A stretch of 64,000 bases of DNA from Ancistrus triradiatus (GCA_025084515.1 JAJAGP010000424.1:357744-421743), one strand, 5' to 3'. Counted from the first letter of the stretch, positions 29,096-36,990 are shown. Notes: generated from the sequence alone by a model not told the origin. Program-made: numbers and translations.

Positions 29096-31454
29096 CATAC
29101 ATATAAATACACAATGTCACTCATACTTACTACTATGATATATATTAGTTTTTTAGCAATAGGTGAAAAACATGTTTTAAATGTAATGGACACTGCTACA
29201 GTGCTACAGACGTGCAACAGTATTATGTAAATTTTGAGTATGTTTTAGGATTTTTCATTTTACCAAGGCAGGTGGTATGCCCACAGGACATAACATTTTA
29301 AAACTTCACCATGTATATAAATGCAATCTTACCTCGTTATCGCACCACCCATTATCTCTCCAAACTCATCTCTCGCCACCTGTGATGGCAGGATGAATTT
29401 CCCTCCATACACTTTACCTCAAAAAGCCACCAGCCTCGACTCTCACCCTCAACATGTTTTAAATGTGACAAATGTCTGGCCAGTAATGAAATTCTACCCC
29501 ATTAAGCTGCCAAGTTTTCAGACCAATCAGTAGGTGTCACTCAATCCTACTCACAGGGTCACCTACACTGATTGCACCATCATGTAATACTAAGCCGTGC
29601 TACTGGTCACACCCCTTTTCACTAAAGATGCTTTTGGGCAAAAGATACATTGAAATTAATAGAAACTCTACATGTACATGTTTAGGTACATTGTAAATGT
29701 GATTGTATGATCAGTAGGGCTACTCAGTAACACACATTATGTTAGCATCAGGTATGACTGTCACTGACTTTGTCTAATCTCGTAAAATCACCAAACTCAC
29801 CTCTCCCCAAAAAAAGTCATGAAACAGAGGTAGGCGAGATAACAAGGTAAGACAGTATTATCAATAACAAGGACTTAGGTTAAAATTAGGTTAATCATGA
29901 TTTTAGTAGTTATAACTACAGTATATAAATAACATTTTGTGGACACCACATATTGAGTTCTGCTATTTCAGCAACAGTCACTTGTAACACATTCATAATA
30001 TAAAGCATACATTTCTGGATTGTCCATAGACAAACAGTGGCAGTCGAATGGGTTGTACTGATACCACTGTGACTCTAAATATTACATATTTATAGGTTTC
30101 AGTTTATCAACTTTCTGGCCTGCTGTCCTTACAATATAGATTTGGTTTGCCAATTTTGATTGAGAACTTGGCTGGCTTGAACAGAACCTTGACCTCAACT
30201 CCATCAGGCTTGTCATGTTCCAAAATCTAGTGGAAAGACCTTTAAGAAGAACAAAGGAGGTTGGAACAGCAAACAGGGGGGCAATCTCCATACTAATACA
30301 CTTTTTGGATGTAATTGTTTGGGTGTCCACATACTTTTGTCTATATCATGTATCTTTAAACAATATTTTAGAAAATACATTGTTAACAATTTACGCAATA
30401 TTTTCATTAAAATTTTGAAAATTTCAAAAACCTATTTTAAAATGTCATTGGTTCATGTATTAGCATTTTTATTTTGCAGTAAAGTAATATTAAAAATTAG
30501 GGAAGGTTGAAATCCTTCAGCATTTAGATAAATAAATAAACTGTCCGGAATGACTGTGACTAAAAAAGACTCCATTGTACAGTAATGGTAATATTAGCTA
30601 TTCACTATCTTTTTCTGTTGATATTTTACTTAGAAATGCTGTCTGTCTCCAATTTTCTCACATTTTCTATCATTTTGCTCTTTGCCTCATCAAATATTTT
30701 CTTCCATGACCTCTTTGTCTTATTTTCTGTCTCATTATTAAAGTGTTGCTGACAGATCTAAATTGATGTTGCATCAGCTGCGCTCCCTGAAGGAGTTGTA
30801 AACTTACACTTTATATTTGTCACATACCAAGTTATACACAGTACAACTAGCAGTGAAATGTTGCTGTGCAACGCTCCGGACGTGTGCAATATTACTGGAA
30901 AATATAAAAGAAACTATATATATGAAGAAAGTATAAATATGTATATATGTATGAATGATAGCAAATAACAGGGGTCCAGGTCAGACAGAGTGTCATCTGA
31001 TACATGGCCCCCTGGGAAAACAGAGACATTTTCATTCATTCTGCGATCAAAAACAGCAGACATTAAAAGCCTACAAACTAAAAGGTTTATATCAGTATTT
31101 TGCTGAGATGTAAGCAGAAATAGGATTTTTTTCTACGGGACATGAATGAAGTAAGGATGAAATACCAATACTTTATCTGCTTTGGTTAAATCCCATGCTT
31201 CTGAACTGAGACCCATGCAATACCCTCCTCCAGGCTGGGCCTGGTCTACCCCTCCTTCTCTGCATCCACTAAAAGCTTTCCTCAACTCAACTTGTTCAGT
31301 TGTACTGCCATTTCTCCCACACACAGACTCAGACACACTCAACGTAATTACAGAGTACTTGCTGTTTGGGCTGGATCACTTATTTGAAGATATTCATTTA
31401 ATGACTCCTCTTTTAACACCAGTGTACTCCCCTTGTCGCCACCACCCCGACACT

Positions 31455-31504
<50 letters not shown>

Positions 31505-33867
31505 TAAACACAGCCATTTCTCAGAAAAACAAAAATGTTGTTTACCGAGGTAGTTCATCTGAAGTACTCCATAAGTTTATATTTTTCATGTTTATTATCT
31601 TCTGTTTCTTAAAAAAAACAAGCACTATCATGTTGTTTGGAAAAGATAAAAGGTTACTCTTAATATCAAACTCTGCTACAACAGCTGATGACAAACCAAA
31701 TGTTTTTAAGCTCTATGTCTGTTAATATCATAGTTTATCTGTATGCATATGTATGCATACATAGACATTACTTTTGTGCTTATATCTTTATTTGAATACT
31801 ATTTAATCAGGTGTTCTAGTAGCGCAGTTGCTATTCCCTAGCCCACCCACTCAGTGATACAGATTCGAGTCCCAGAGGTCCCCTGATTGGCCCCAACCCA
31901 GAGGCCAGCCTCTTGCTTTAAACTGCCATCTTATTCAGTCTTATATCATACCCAGACTGACTTTTAGTTTTAAGCTTCCTTTAATAGTTACCTTCCTCAT
32001 ACACAGTGAATTAACAGACTGTAGCGCACTAAACATAGTTGTAACTTACCTTTATAGTTTGGATGTACGCGTGGTGTGTAGCTTCCAAATTTGATGAGAA
32101 TTGGGACATTGTAGCCTAGCCGTACCCACTCCACCACGTGCAGGGGGAATTGATTTGGGGTCATGACCCCATCCAGTGAAGAGGTGAGACTGCAACCCAG
32201 TTCTGCAGTGCCCCCAACTCTTCCTCTCACCACCGGTTCGGCACTCAGTGCAGGATCTGTTACAGCATGTAGATTTTTTTTTTACAAACAACAACTTACA
32301 CAGTCACTGGTTAAGAAGCACCTGCCATAATTTTTAATATGCAGTGTCCACAGAGTAGTCTTTAAATGAACAAATAACTGGAGCTGGACAAATACTGGGG
32401 GTGTGCTGTAGCATCTATTCACCACTCATTTATAGTGCTTAACTGGTTAAAAATAATTGAGAGAGATGAGGAAGAAGGGGAAGAAAATACTTATTACTCA
32501 ATGTACACACACATAAACACACCCCAGGCCAGACAGATTAAGCAAAAATCAGAAGGTCATAATTAATCCATACCTATGCTGGACAGAGGTCTGCGTGTTT
32601 AAACATCCATAGCATAGCAAACCTACACACATATCCCTGTAGATATTCAGCAAAATGGGTTAGGGTGTGGAAAGCCATATTTACTAACCAGACCCTGACA
32701 AAGGATGTTTGTGGACTGTTAAGATGACAAAGAGAAACTCATTAGAGCTGGCTGTTAAACTGGCCAACATTTCCCAATGGTTCTGCACTTCGTCTGGCAC
32801 TGAGATTAGGATTAATCTCACTAAAGATTATGCTCTCTGATAAAGCAAGAGAGAAGCATGGTCCACCACCTGCCCCCCTCCTTGGGTTTGTGCTGCCCCA
32901 TGGACCTCCTGCAGTAAACACATGGCCTGAGGCCTATCGGCGTCCCCTCCCCCCTAGGACACACAAAGCCGAAATGAAAGCGTACTTTGAGTGAAGGGGA
33001 GACCCTAAAACCCAGACTGATCACAATCCGGATTTGGAGATTTCATTTTTTATGACCCTCTTTGCTGTACACAAAGAAGTACCTCAATCTGTGTAGTCTT
33101 ATGTCTCTCAGCTGGTGTTACTGTAAGAGGAGCTTTGCCATCAGATGTCAACTCCAAGATGATAAAATTAGTGTTTCTTTTGGACACACATGGTTGTGAA
33201 AATGTGAAGAGACGGAGAGCATATGGAAAAATAGCAGGGGATGGAAAGAATGAGGTGGAGAGGTTACAGAGGGAGAAACTAGGTGGTAAGCGTGTAGGAG
33301 AAAGAAAAGGTTAAGAAATTGCACACAAGAAAAAGATTAAAGAATAAAAGGTTTAGTGAATTCATTAGAGAAAGTAGTTTTTGGGGAGATGTATACAAAC
33401 ATACTACTACAATTATTTAAACAGGAAAAAATTAACATAGTGGAGCATTACAGGTCATAACTGTAGTATGCAATTAGAGAGCACGGTTATGTTTTGCAGT
33501 GCAGACCGAAGTACAGCATATTTAGAAGAGAGAAACAGAGAACTGTGGAGTACAGCAGAGAATAATACATTAGAACACAGTGCACTTGAATAAACCTGAA
33601 CAGAGTAGCAGAAAGCACAGTAGATCTGAGTGAAATAGAGTAGAAAAGGGTTTACTATACAGGACAGTGGAGTATAGCAGAGATTAGTACAATAAAGTGA
33701 AAAAGGAAATTACTGCTCCAATGAGTACTTTAGTAATTCAGAATACTATCATAAAACAATGTATGACAAAGTTCAGGGGTTCCATAGAGTACAATACATT
33801 ACTTACTTGTAAGGCAGCTGGCAGTAGCAAGAATGACACGCAGCAGCCAGAGTTTCTCCGGCCCCAT
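1..33867 (-). CDS. igsf9: igsf9, Turtle-family immunoglobulin superfamily member 9 (gene span, 3' end outside window)
   Basis: This is a type I membrane adhesion protein. In other animals IGSF9/Turtle proteins act in dendrite growth and inhibitory synapse organisation. The visible order is signal peptide (residues about 1-20), Ig1 (21-138), Ig2 (139-222), Ig3 (223-318), Ig4 (319-413), Ig5 (414-502), FN3-1 (503-598), FN3-2 (599-706), a transmembrane span (about 725-750) followed by a basic RRVQRRRKR stop-transfer run, and a cytoplasmic tail of more than 860 residues. Eighteen coding exons join with matching phases and GT/AG sites. Recognisable IGSF9 blocks include VVEW in Ig1, SASAYLKVQ, SFGTMGQSEP, SWEPGFDGGY, QNKLGSGPFSE, GVIGGVCFL, and the tail motifs SPDSVLKLKL, RGPDGRF and EYLSLPGFVEM. 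The tail motifs point to IGSF9 rather than IGSF9B. The tail is longer than in mammals, and its C-terminus lies beyond base 1. Subfamily assignment rests on remembered family features, not on a search. Confidence 0.93.
2535..4296 (-). other. igsf9 intron 17, no feature seen
   Basis: AT-rich unique-looking sequence between exons 17 and 18. No repeat family or conserved block was recognised. Confidence 0.6.
4297..4333 (-). CDS. igsf9: igsf9 coding exon 17: 37-nt micro-exon of the cytoplasmic tail
   Basis: A TATATACAG acceptor and a GTAAGT donor flank 37 nt encoding DIQSAFKKTRSP. It joins phase 1 to phase 2 exactly as exons 16 and 18 need, so it is supported by frame as well as by splice sites. 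It is short enough to be alternatively skipped, but skipping would shift the frame. Confidence 0.82.
4934..5104 (-). CDS. igsf9: igsf9 coding exon 16: membrane span
   Basis: This 171-nt exon encodes the juxtamembrane stretch MYPAPASLRSFVTDPLMAG, the single transmembrane helix (core VIGGVCFLFVAIFLSLV) and the basic cytosolic anchor NSRRVQRRRKRQD. It places residues after about 751 in the cytoplasm. Confidence 0.95.
5196..5280 (-). CDS. igsf9: igsf9 coding exon 15: end of FN3-2
   Basis: This 85-nt exon encodes NSNYELRLLSLGDKIVSEPS and ESVYISTN, completing the second FN3 domain (Y-E-x-R-L). Acceptor CGTAG, donor GTAAGG, end phase 1. Confidence 0.92.
5391..5629 (-). CDS. igsf9: igsf9 coding exon 14: linker and first half of FN3-2
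   Basis: This 239-nt exon encodes a Thr/Pro-rich linker (APTTNPPTLVTS), then GVLLQWLPPPEMSPPITGF, ILQAREENGKWVTLDG and IIVHGLIR. It ends in phase 0 at a GTAAGG donor. Confidence 0.92.
5922..6097 (-). CDS. igsf9: igsf9 coding exon 13: second half of FN3-1
   Basis: This 176-nt exon encodes KHEWTSLPVPPSNTSLIVTG, then LQAATSYQFSVLPQNKLGSG and PFSELVTIRTLG. The L-x-P/A-x-T-x-Y-x-F FN3 signature is present. Donor GTCAGT, end phase 1. Confidence 0.93.
6179..6290 (-). CDS. igsf9: igsf9 coding exon 12: first half of FN3-1
   Basis: This 112-nt exon encodes TSPHAVIAVSVDPGMDRVNV and then SWEPGFDGGYTQKFIIW, with the FN3 B-strand tryptophan. It ends in phase 2 at a GTAAAT donor. Confidence 0.93.
6462..6612 (-). 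CDS. igsf9: igsf9 coding exon 11: second half of Ig5
   Basis: This 151-nt exon encodes YTVLSNGSLVLQPLSKDHQG, AWECHASNQVATVSKSTMV and the LVLG linker to the first FN3 domain. Donor GTAAGA, end phase 1. Confidence 0.93.
6751..6867 (-). CDS. igsf9: igsf9 coding exon 10: first half of Ig5
   Basis: This 117-nt exon, in phase 0 at both ends, encodes DPPSFRVPPRAEYMQEVGRE, LVIPCIAHGD and TINWTK, matching the family's fifth Ig domain (EVGREL-IPC). The intron before it contains a 498-bp Tc1-derived MITE. Confidence 0.93.
7264..7761 (-). mobile_element. Tc1-derived MITE in igsf9 intron
   Basis: This 498-bp element is flanked by TA, with long TIRs starting CACTGCCCAGCCAAAAAAGG, mirrored at the right end by TTTGGCCAGGCAGTG. 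A minus-strand remnant (7423-7605) reads ...LPQGPDWNPIENLLR, the relic of the DxNPIENLW catalytic motif, so it descends from a full Tc1 element. Confidence 0.82.
7914..8054 (-). CDS. igsf9: igsf9 coding exon 9: second half of Ig4
   Basis: This 141-nt exon, in phase 0 at both ends, encodes YPGWMIDAEGSVHIG, AIGIYTCTAYNSFGTMGQSE and PTKVILK. Acceptor GGTAG, donor GTAAGG. Confidence 0.93.
8132..8274 (-). CDS. igsf9: igsf9 coding exon 8: first half of Ig4
   Basis: This 143-nt exon encodes HPAQVMRMPRETHLPAGMAG and then TIVCPVQAEPPMLFVNWTKD. It uses GTACTG as donor. A GTAAGC seven bases further on would break the phase with exon 9, so 8132 was chosen. End phase 0. Confidence 0.9.
8407..8552 (-). 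CDS. igsf9: igsf9 coding exon 7: second half of Ig3
   Basis: This 146-nt exon encodes SRITILMDGSLLIPDL, then PEDSGNYSC and NGLLTPPSASAYLKVQ, the last block being strongly characteristic of IGSF9. It ends in phase 1 at a GTGAGT donor. Confidence 0.93.
8887..9028 (-). CDS. igsf9: igsf9 coding exon 6: first half of Ig3
   Basis: This 142-nt exon encodes GPPIIVIPPTDTTLNMSQDA, the cysteine in VLQCHADAYP, and the tryptophan in LTYDWIKEG. It ends in phase 2 at a GTGAGT donor. The 6-kb intron before it carries two abutting Tc1 derivatives and two SINE fragments. Confidence 0.92.
9317..9485 (+). repeat. DANA-like SINE fragment
   Basis: It contains CACCTCACAGCAAGAAGGTC, GGGTTCAATCCCAGG and the core TCCCACAGACCAAAGACATG CATG, characteristic of the DANA/SINE3-like fish repeat. 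Located in the igsf9 intron between exons 5 and 6. Confidence 0.75.
10496..11402 (+). mobile_element. Tc1-like deletion derivative keeping the transposase DNA-binding half
   Basis: This 907-bp element is flanked by TA on both sides and has matching ends CAGTGCCTTGCAAAAGTATT and its complement. Its TIRs are over 100 bp. The open frame 10886-11299 (137 aa) starts MKTKEHTRQVRDTVVEKFKA. It carries the two helix-turn-helix subdomains (ISQALNISRSTVQAI; DELQRSTAKVGDCVHRTTIS) and a GRPSKL hook, then runs through a deletion junction straight into the right TIR and stops. The catalytic DDE domain is absent. It lies in the igsf9 intron between exons 5 and 6. Confidence 0.88.
11405..12951 (-). mobile_element. 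Near full-length degenerate Tc1-like element
   Basis: The right TIR is complete (ends ...AAGCACCACTG). About the outer 50 bp of the left TIR is missing where it abuts the previous element. The minus-strand transposase is split by frameshifts: an N-terminal frame begins MARTKEISEVLRKRVVDVHQ near 12580, the middle frame is 12084-12473, and the C-terminal frame is 11676-12047. The catalytic regions are recognisable as GTDESKIE, QDNDPKHTS and SPDLNPIE, the DD34E pattern. It is not functional. Confidence 0.9.
12801..13186. repeat. Tandem duplication of a Tc1 end plus flank
   Basis: The terminal TIR of the preceding Tc1 element and the flank after it (ending ...ATTGTACCATCACTTGCTTAC) occur twice, at 12801-12980 and 13010-13186, with an offset of 209 bp. 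About 30 unrelated bases lie between the copies. They differ by only a few small indels and substitutions. Confidence 0.85.
13187..14799. other. Unassigned intronic sequence
   Basis: Intron of igsf9 between exons 5 and 6, after the duplicated Tc1 end. Frames here are short and contain a T-run at 13551-13565. No family recognised. Confidence 0.5.
14800..14915 (-). repeat. DANA-like SINE fragment, minus strand
   Basis: Reverse-complement blocks GGGATCAAACCCAGGACTTT, CTTGCTGTGAGGTGG and ACCGAGTCACCGTGCCGC match the 5' half of the same SINE type as at 9.3 kb. Confidence 0.75.
15069..15186 (-). CDS. igsf9: igsf9 coding exon 5: second half of Ig2
   Basis: This 118-nt exon encodes NGTLSLAKVTRAATGMYTC and HVSNSEGN. 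The usual D-x-G-x-Y-x-C aspartate is replaced (AATGMYTC), as is also the case in mammalian IGSF9. Acceptor CAG, donor GTTAGT, end phase 1. Confidence 0.92.
15628..15761 (-). CDS. igsf9: igsf9 coding exon 4: first half of Ig2
   Basis: This 134-nt exon encodes APPVFIKLPPAFVEVLLGES followed by VILSCDALGNPKP and the core tryptophan in TVIWMKE, a standard I-set first half. It ends in phase 0 at a GTAATA donor. Confidence 0.92.
15997..16143 (-). CDS. igsf9: igsf9 coding exon 3: second half of Ig1
   Basis: This 147-nt exon runs from phase 1 to phase 1. It holds the F-strand motif EDEGWFECRILLLD, with the second disulfide cysteine and D-x-G-x-[FY]-x-C spacing, and the glycosylation sequon NGT. It has a TTTTAG acceptor and a GTATGA donor. 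Confidence 0.92.
16450..16640 (-). mobile_element. Degenerate Tc1-like fragment
   Basis: It begins TACTGTGCAAAAGTCTTAAG, a Tc1-family TIR tip. Text resembling a minus-strand transposase coding region (CTCCATAATACTCTTTTCCA) follows. No coding potential is left. Confidence 0.5.
16661..18040 (-). mobile_element. Tc1-like element, right end truncated
   Basis: The left TIR CAGTGGGGCAAATAAGTATC follows a TA. The minus-strand transposase starts MAKTKELSKNTRKKIVDLHQ (17860) and is broken into frames 17659-17862, 17270-17662 and 16872-17348. Motifs are WSDETKIELFG, HDNDPKHTA and SPDLNPIENLW. The element stops at ACCAAATACT, losing about 220 bp of right TIR, and joins a LINE fragment. It is a pseudogene. 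Confidence 0.9.
18041..18369 (-). mobile_element. LINE reverse-transcriptase fragment
   Basis: The minus frame 18012-18296 contains LLDTNQSGYKVGHSTEPALF, AVSEALYRAKN and LILLDL. This matches the N-terminal fingers region of non-LTR reverse transcriptases (N-Q-S-G-F-x-x-x-H-S-T-E-x-A-L ... LDLSAAFD). It is wedged exactly between two Tc1 pieces. The clade (CR1/L2/Rex-like) is not resolved. Confidence 0.7.
18370..18656 (+). mobile_element. Tc1-like end fragment, opposite orientation to the 16.7-kb copy
   Basis: It has a complete TIR starting CAGTGGGGCAAAAAAGTATT after TA. It then reads into the reverse complement of the region upstream of the transposase start (matching 17945-18040). It belongs to the same family as 16661-18040 but is inverted and truncated before the coding region. 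Confidence 0.8.
18851..19358. mobile_element. MITE with TACCGTATTTTTC ends
   Basis: This 508-bp element has imperfect TIRs (TACCGTATTTTTCAGGCTAT; right end CCGAAAAATACGGTA). The left part holds a short tandem motif: CACTGGGTTATAAGGCGCAA recurs 60 bp later as CACCGGGTTATAAGGCGCAT. The interior includes a (GAAT)n array at 19147-19174. No coding frame; superfamily not assigned. Confidence 0.65.
19378..19453. repeat. Compound microsatellite (GT)n(AT)n(AC)n
   Basis: Alternating purine-pyrimidine tract: GT repeats, then TA repeats, then CA repeats. Because GT and AC arms are complementary the tract is also a palindrome. Confidence 0.95.
19456..21241. other. Unassigned intronic sequence
   Basis: AT-rich interior of the large igsf9 intron with short chance frames. 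Nothing recognisable. Confidence 0.5.
21242..22995 (+). mobile_element. Full-length degenerate Tc1-like element with long IR/DR ends
   Basis: This element of about 1.75 kb is flanked by TA, with ends CAAACCCTGGCAAAAAGTAT and ...CATACTTTTTGCCAGGGGTTG. The TIRs extend over about 240 bp and contain internal repeats of the tip motif (GTATGGAATCACT...), the IR/DR layout. The plus-strand transposase starts MAPTREMSLETKERIVKLLK (21651) and is broken. An intact C-terminal frame (22358-22693) holds FQDDNASCHRGKK and NSPDLNPIENLWWKLK. Confidence 0.9.
22998..26180. other. Unassigned intronic sequence
   Basis: Mostly unique-looking AT-rich sequence of the large igsf9 intron. Apart from the frame at 24.3 kb, no gene, RNA or repeat was recognised. 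Confidence 0.5.
24328..24612 (+). other. Unrecognised 94-codon open frame
   Basis: The frame starts MPQNIPPPQSSTTPPNQFNP and continues with helical-looking MSEHVEALKHMAMSKAAPQA. An overlapping plus frame (24182-24394) precedes it. I recognise no family, and no splice sites or promoter stand out. It lies in the large igsf9 intron. It may be a retroelement ORF relic or chance. Confidence 0.2.
26181..26415. mobile_element. Tc1-like TIR fragment
   Basis: It starts CAGTGGCATGCAAAAACTTT after TA. A second, similar TIR-tip motif (ACCATGCAAAAGTTTGGGCA) follows about 110 bp on. The remainder of the element is absent. Confidence 0.55.
26425..27010 (-). mobile_element. LINE reverse-transcriptase C-terminal fragment
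   Basis: Conceptual minus-strand reading with several stops gives recognisable pieces: YLRVFFTRDGKRDREIDCRF, ASAVMRLLYRAIVVKEELS, YGHELWVMTKRTRLRIQA. This is the post-RT region of a common fish non-LTR retrotransposon. It is interrupted and inactive. Confidence 0.7.
27183..27510 (-). repeat. Dispersed repeat, copy 1 (inverted relative to copy at 50.7 kb)
   Basis: Read on the minus strand, this stretch aligns with 50735-50990. Shared blocks are GGTTTGTCATTTTGACAGTA, TTTTAGACTCTCCTGGCTAA and TGTTGGAGGTGTAAC. The other copy has palindromic arms, so this is probably a non-autonomous DNA transposon (hAT-like). Confidence 0.65.
27529..29090 (-). mobile_element. Tc1-like element capped by (TA)n at both ends
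   Basis: The element body (27556-29043) is the same family as 16661-18040: both subterminal TIR regions are present (ACTGATTGTGCAAGTTTTCC; GAACTTGCACAGTCAGTGGC). The outer 25-35 bp on each side are missing and replaced by (AT)n tracts (27529-27554 and 29046-29088). The minus-strand transposase has frameshifts and an internal deletion; frame 28322-28507 still reads MIMRTVSKNPRTTQRD. Confidence 0.85.
30010..30345 (+). mobile_element. Degenerate Tc1-like 3' fragment
   Basis: Plus-strand text such as GACCTCAACTCCATCAGGC (from the DLNPIE motif) precedes AATCTAGTGGAAAGACCTTT. The fragment ends TGGGTGTCCACATACTTTTG TCTAT, the usual tip of one fish Tc1 family. Confidence 0.65.
31454..31504. repeat. 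(CA)n microsatellite
   Basis: About 25 uninterrupted CA units inside the large igsf9 intron. Confidence 0.97.
31805..31930 (+). repeat. Possible tRNA-derived SINE fragment
   Basis: It shows A-box-like TAGTAGCGCAGTTGC and B-box-like AGATTCGAGTCCCAG at suitable spacing. There is no clear body or tail. Weak call. Confidence 0.35.
32050..32256 (-). CDS. igsf9: igsf9 coding exon 2: first half of Ig1
   Basis: This 207-nt exon runs from phase 1 to phase 1. It encodes the B-strand cysteine (AELGC) and the family hallmark HVVEWVRLGYNVPILIKFG, ending in HPNYKG. It is separated from exon 3 by a 15.9-kb repeat-filled intron. Confidence 0.92.
32257..33806 (-). other. igsf9 intron 1 (between coding exons 1 and 2), no feature seen
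   Basis: The stretch 33180-33720 is purine-rich (many GAGA/AGAG runs). 32840-33010 is relatively GC-rich and not recognised as a repeat, so it is a possible regulatory element. Confidence 0.4.
33807..33867 (-). CDS. igsf9: igsf9 coding exon 1: start codon and signal peptide
   Basis: The ATG at 33867 opens MGPEKLWLLRVILATASCLT, a typical short signal peptide with a hydrophobic core. The exon ends at a GTAAGT donor in phase 1. An acceptor (TTTTTCAG) just upstream puts the exon's 5' end at 33896, so about 29 nt of 5' UTR are included and a further non-coding first exon must lie upstream. Confidence 0.88.
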
Positions 33868-33896
33868 TTCACAGACTCACACCTTTAGACATTCCC

Positions 33897-35705
33897 CTGA
33901 AAAACAGACAAATAAATATAACACCTAGTCTGCCCTCATTGTCATAAAAAATGATTACATGAAAATGTGTCTATAACCTGAAGTTTAACGTTTTATATGT
34001 TTATTTATGACAAACAAATACACAATCATAAGGCAACATAAGATATATAAGGCAATCATACAGGTACTGTAGGTGGTCAATTATGTTATTAAAATCCAAG
34101 TCAACTACAAAGCTGATAAAATAAAACTTCCTCATTTTTCATAAGCCAATGTTTGGCACACAGTCTGAAAGCCACAATAAACATAAGCATTCTTTCCTCA
34201 AGCCTCCACCATGACATTACAGTGAACTGTCTCATCTGTGGTTTGGAAGAGGGCATGAAAATAAAAAACAGCAAACCTCAGACTAAGTTTCAGTTCATTA
34301 CTGTCATATTTACACACTAAAATGCAGCAGCAGATCTGATTTATTATTCTAAATTATTGAAACTGCAATCATGAAACTGACACAGCTAAAATTCACGACT
34401 GTCATGCAAATACACACAAGATTCAAATGGACTTAGCTGACCTGTGTGATTGAAAACGTGAATATGTTACCATGTTTAATTTCTATGTGGTTCTGTAGCT
34501 GAATTGTCCGAGTCAGTCTGCTGCTCTCTTTGGTTTATTGTAATACTGAAAATGAGCTGTATTTCAAGTTTCCTGGAAATTAAATCAGGGGCAAATTTAA
34601 TAACATACTGACAAGCTTCCTTAGTACCTAAGACCAGCACCTCCCTCACCTGCCGCACGCAGGCACACACACAAACACACTTCAGTCAAAGCCACTAATA
34701 CCAGCTTATTACCCAAGTAAATTACAACACTGGCATAGGAAGGAGGGTACTTCATGGATTTGATCAAAGAAAAACTCGCATGTAAAAACTGTGTCATTTA
34801 TTTTCACTCTGTTCTTTTGCATGAACAAAACCATATGTGATTATTATGTAACTACATTAAAGCCACTTCCTTTATTACATCCTCCACTTGAATGCAGGAG
34901 CTCCTGATGGAAGGCATTAAAACTTAAGAAGAGGCACAAACCTTCCCAATTTTTAAACAATTTCTGAAGCCATCATTATTCATATGATACACTGCTCCAG
35001 ATTCCTTGGCTTTCATTTAGTAACTCCGTTGGTAAGTCAGTGGACTCCTATTTCTCCAATACCAATTGAATCAGTACTGAGAAAAGAAGTCTGATCAAAT
35101 TCTTAGCATAATAGCTTTTTGATGACATGCTTGCTTGCTTATTTATGTAACTATGTAAATTATTTAATTGATTTATGGTCACTTGAAAGGAATGTAGCAG
35201 CTAACTTATGAGGGAAATAAAAAGGAAATTAACCTCATTACTTTATACACAGTCTCAGACAGTGTCAGAGTTTGAGTTCAAAACTAAATGCTTACTCATT
35301 ACAGAAATATGGAGTGAAAACATCAATAAATGTAGTATGTAGACACCATTTATAAGGGAAACAAACTTAAGATACTGGGATTGACAAAGGTTTTGCAAGT
35401 AATCTTTTGAACATGTGTATATAACTTACAGACCACTAATGAGCTTAACGTTGTGGCCTTTGTTGACACCTAAAGTGTCCCACTTCAAAGACAAGTCGGT
35501 ATGTCCAGTTTATAAAGCAGTTTTTTAAAGCTCATGGGCTACTTGATGGCAATGCATGGGCAGTTAAATCACCTTAAACAGTCCACTGCATATTTACCTT
35601 TTGTGTACTTTCATTGGAGAAGAAGGTTAGCAATATTTTACCTCACTATGAGCCAAACCAAAAGATTAACAATTACTAAACATTTACCCATTATATGGTG
35701 ACCTA
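33897..35705. other. Upstream of igsf9 coding exon 1, no feature seen
   Basis: Probably the first (5' UTR) intron of igsf9 if the promoter is at 42 kb. AT-rich, no recognised repeats. Confidence 0.4.
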
Positions 35706-36829
35706 GAGCGGTGCTTAAAAGTTTGGCAACCCTTTAGATTTTTTTAGATTCTGCACTAAAATGATCTGAACATAATCAGATTTTCACAACATCCCTAGAA
35801 GCAGATAAAAAAAACCCAAATAAACAAATGAAATAAAAATATTACATCTGATCGTTTATTGATTGAGGAAAATGATCCATATTACATATCAGCGAGTGGT
35901 AAATGTATGTAAACCTTTGCTTTCTGTATCAAGTATGAACCCACTGTGCAGCAACTGGTAACTGTTGCTGAGTCCTGCACATTTTAGCCCATTCTTCTGT
36001 ACAGAACAGCTTCAGCTCTGGGATGTTGATAGGTTTCTTTGCATGAACTTCTTCCACAACATTTCTATCAGCTTAAAGTCAGGACTTTGACTTGGCCATT
36101 CCAAAACATAAACTGTAGTCTTCTTTAATCATTCTTGGTAGAACCACTTGCTGTCACGGACTCGCTGCATGACCCATGTTCCGTTGATATTCACTGCACA
36201 AACAGCTCTCCTGATATGTTCATTTAGAATTTGCTGGTTAATACTTCATTATTTCATTATTCCAGCAATGATGCTGTCCTGGCCCAATACAGCAATCCAT
36301 GATACTTCCATCACCATGTTTCACAAATGGGTTAAGGTTCATATGCTGAAATGTAGTATATTTCTTTCTATACACATAACGCTTCTCAGTTAAACTAAAA
36401 AGTTGGTTTTTTATATATCCATATAAAAAATGTTCTTCCAATAACCTTCTGGATTGTCTAGTTGGAGACCAGTTACTTCCTCACAAATGTGTTGTGAAGA
36501 TCAGACTGTGATCAGACTCTGTTCTTTAAATGTAACAGGGCACCCACTCATGCCTGACTGTCATCCCATTAATTAAAAACACCTCTAATTTCACTTCTAA
36601 TTACACATACTTTGGTCACTCACAGATATGTAACATTGGATAATTTTCTATGTTATAAACAAATTACCATGTATAGCTTTTTTGTCTCATTTATTGTGTA
36701 ATTTATTTAATTTGGTGTTGTTTATCCACTTTTATGAATATTAGGTGAAAATCAGATGATGTTTTATGTCATATATACACAGAAATATAGAAAACTCTAA
36801 AGGGTTCTCAAACTTTCAAGCATCACTGC
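35706..36829 (-). mobile_element. Heavily decayed Tc1-like element
   Basis: Its ends (GCGGTGCTTAAAAGTTTGGC and ...CTCAAACTTTCAAGCATCACTG) match the family at 45.3 and 47.6 kb. The minus-strand transposase survives only as scraps (VYRKKYTTFQHMNLNPFVKH, 36238-36441). Several internal deletions. Upstream of igsf9. Confidence 0.82.
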
Positions 36830-36944
36830 AAATGATATAATCTAAGGGTTTCCTAAGTTTTACAAGTACATGGAGGATGAATATCCACTGCCCAATGTAA
36901 AACGGATGTTTCAGGCAGGTTATAAAAGAGAGAGAAGATAACAC

Positions 36945-36990
36945 TTTATTGATCCCGAAGGAAATTGCAGAATTGCGGAATTGATGGTTC
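36945..36990 (-). repeat. LINE 3'-end relic
   Basis: ACACTTTATTGATCCCGAAG followed by GAAATTGC is the familiar reversed 3' tail of fish L2-type LINEs. Only the tail is present. Confidence 0.5.

Noticed and set aside
31454..31504. CRISPR-like or satellite array
   Set aside because: Simple (CA)n microsatellite; no spaced direct repeats anywhere in the window.
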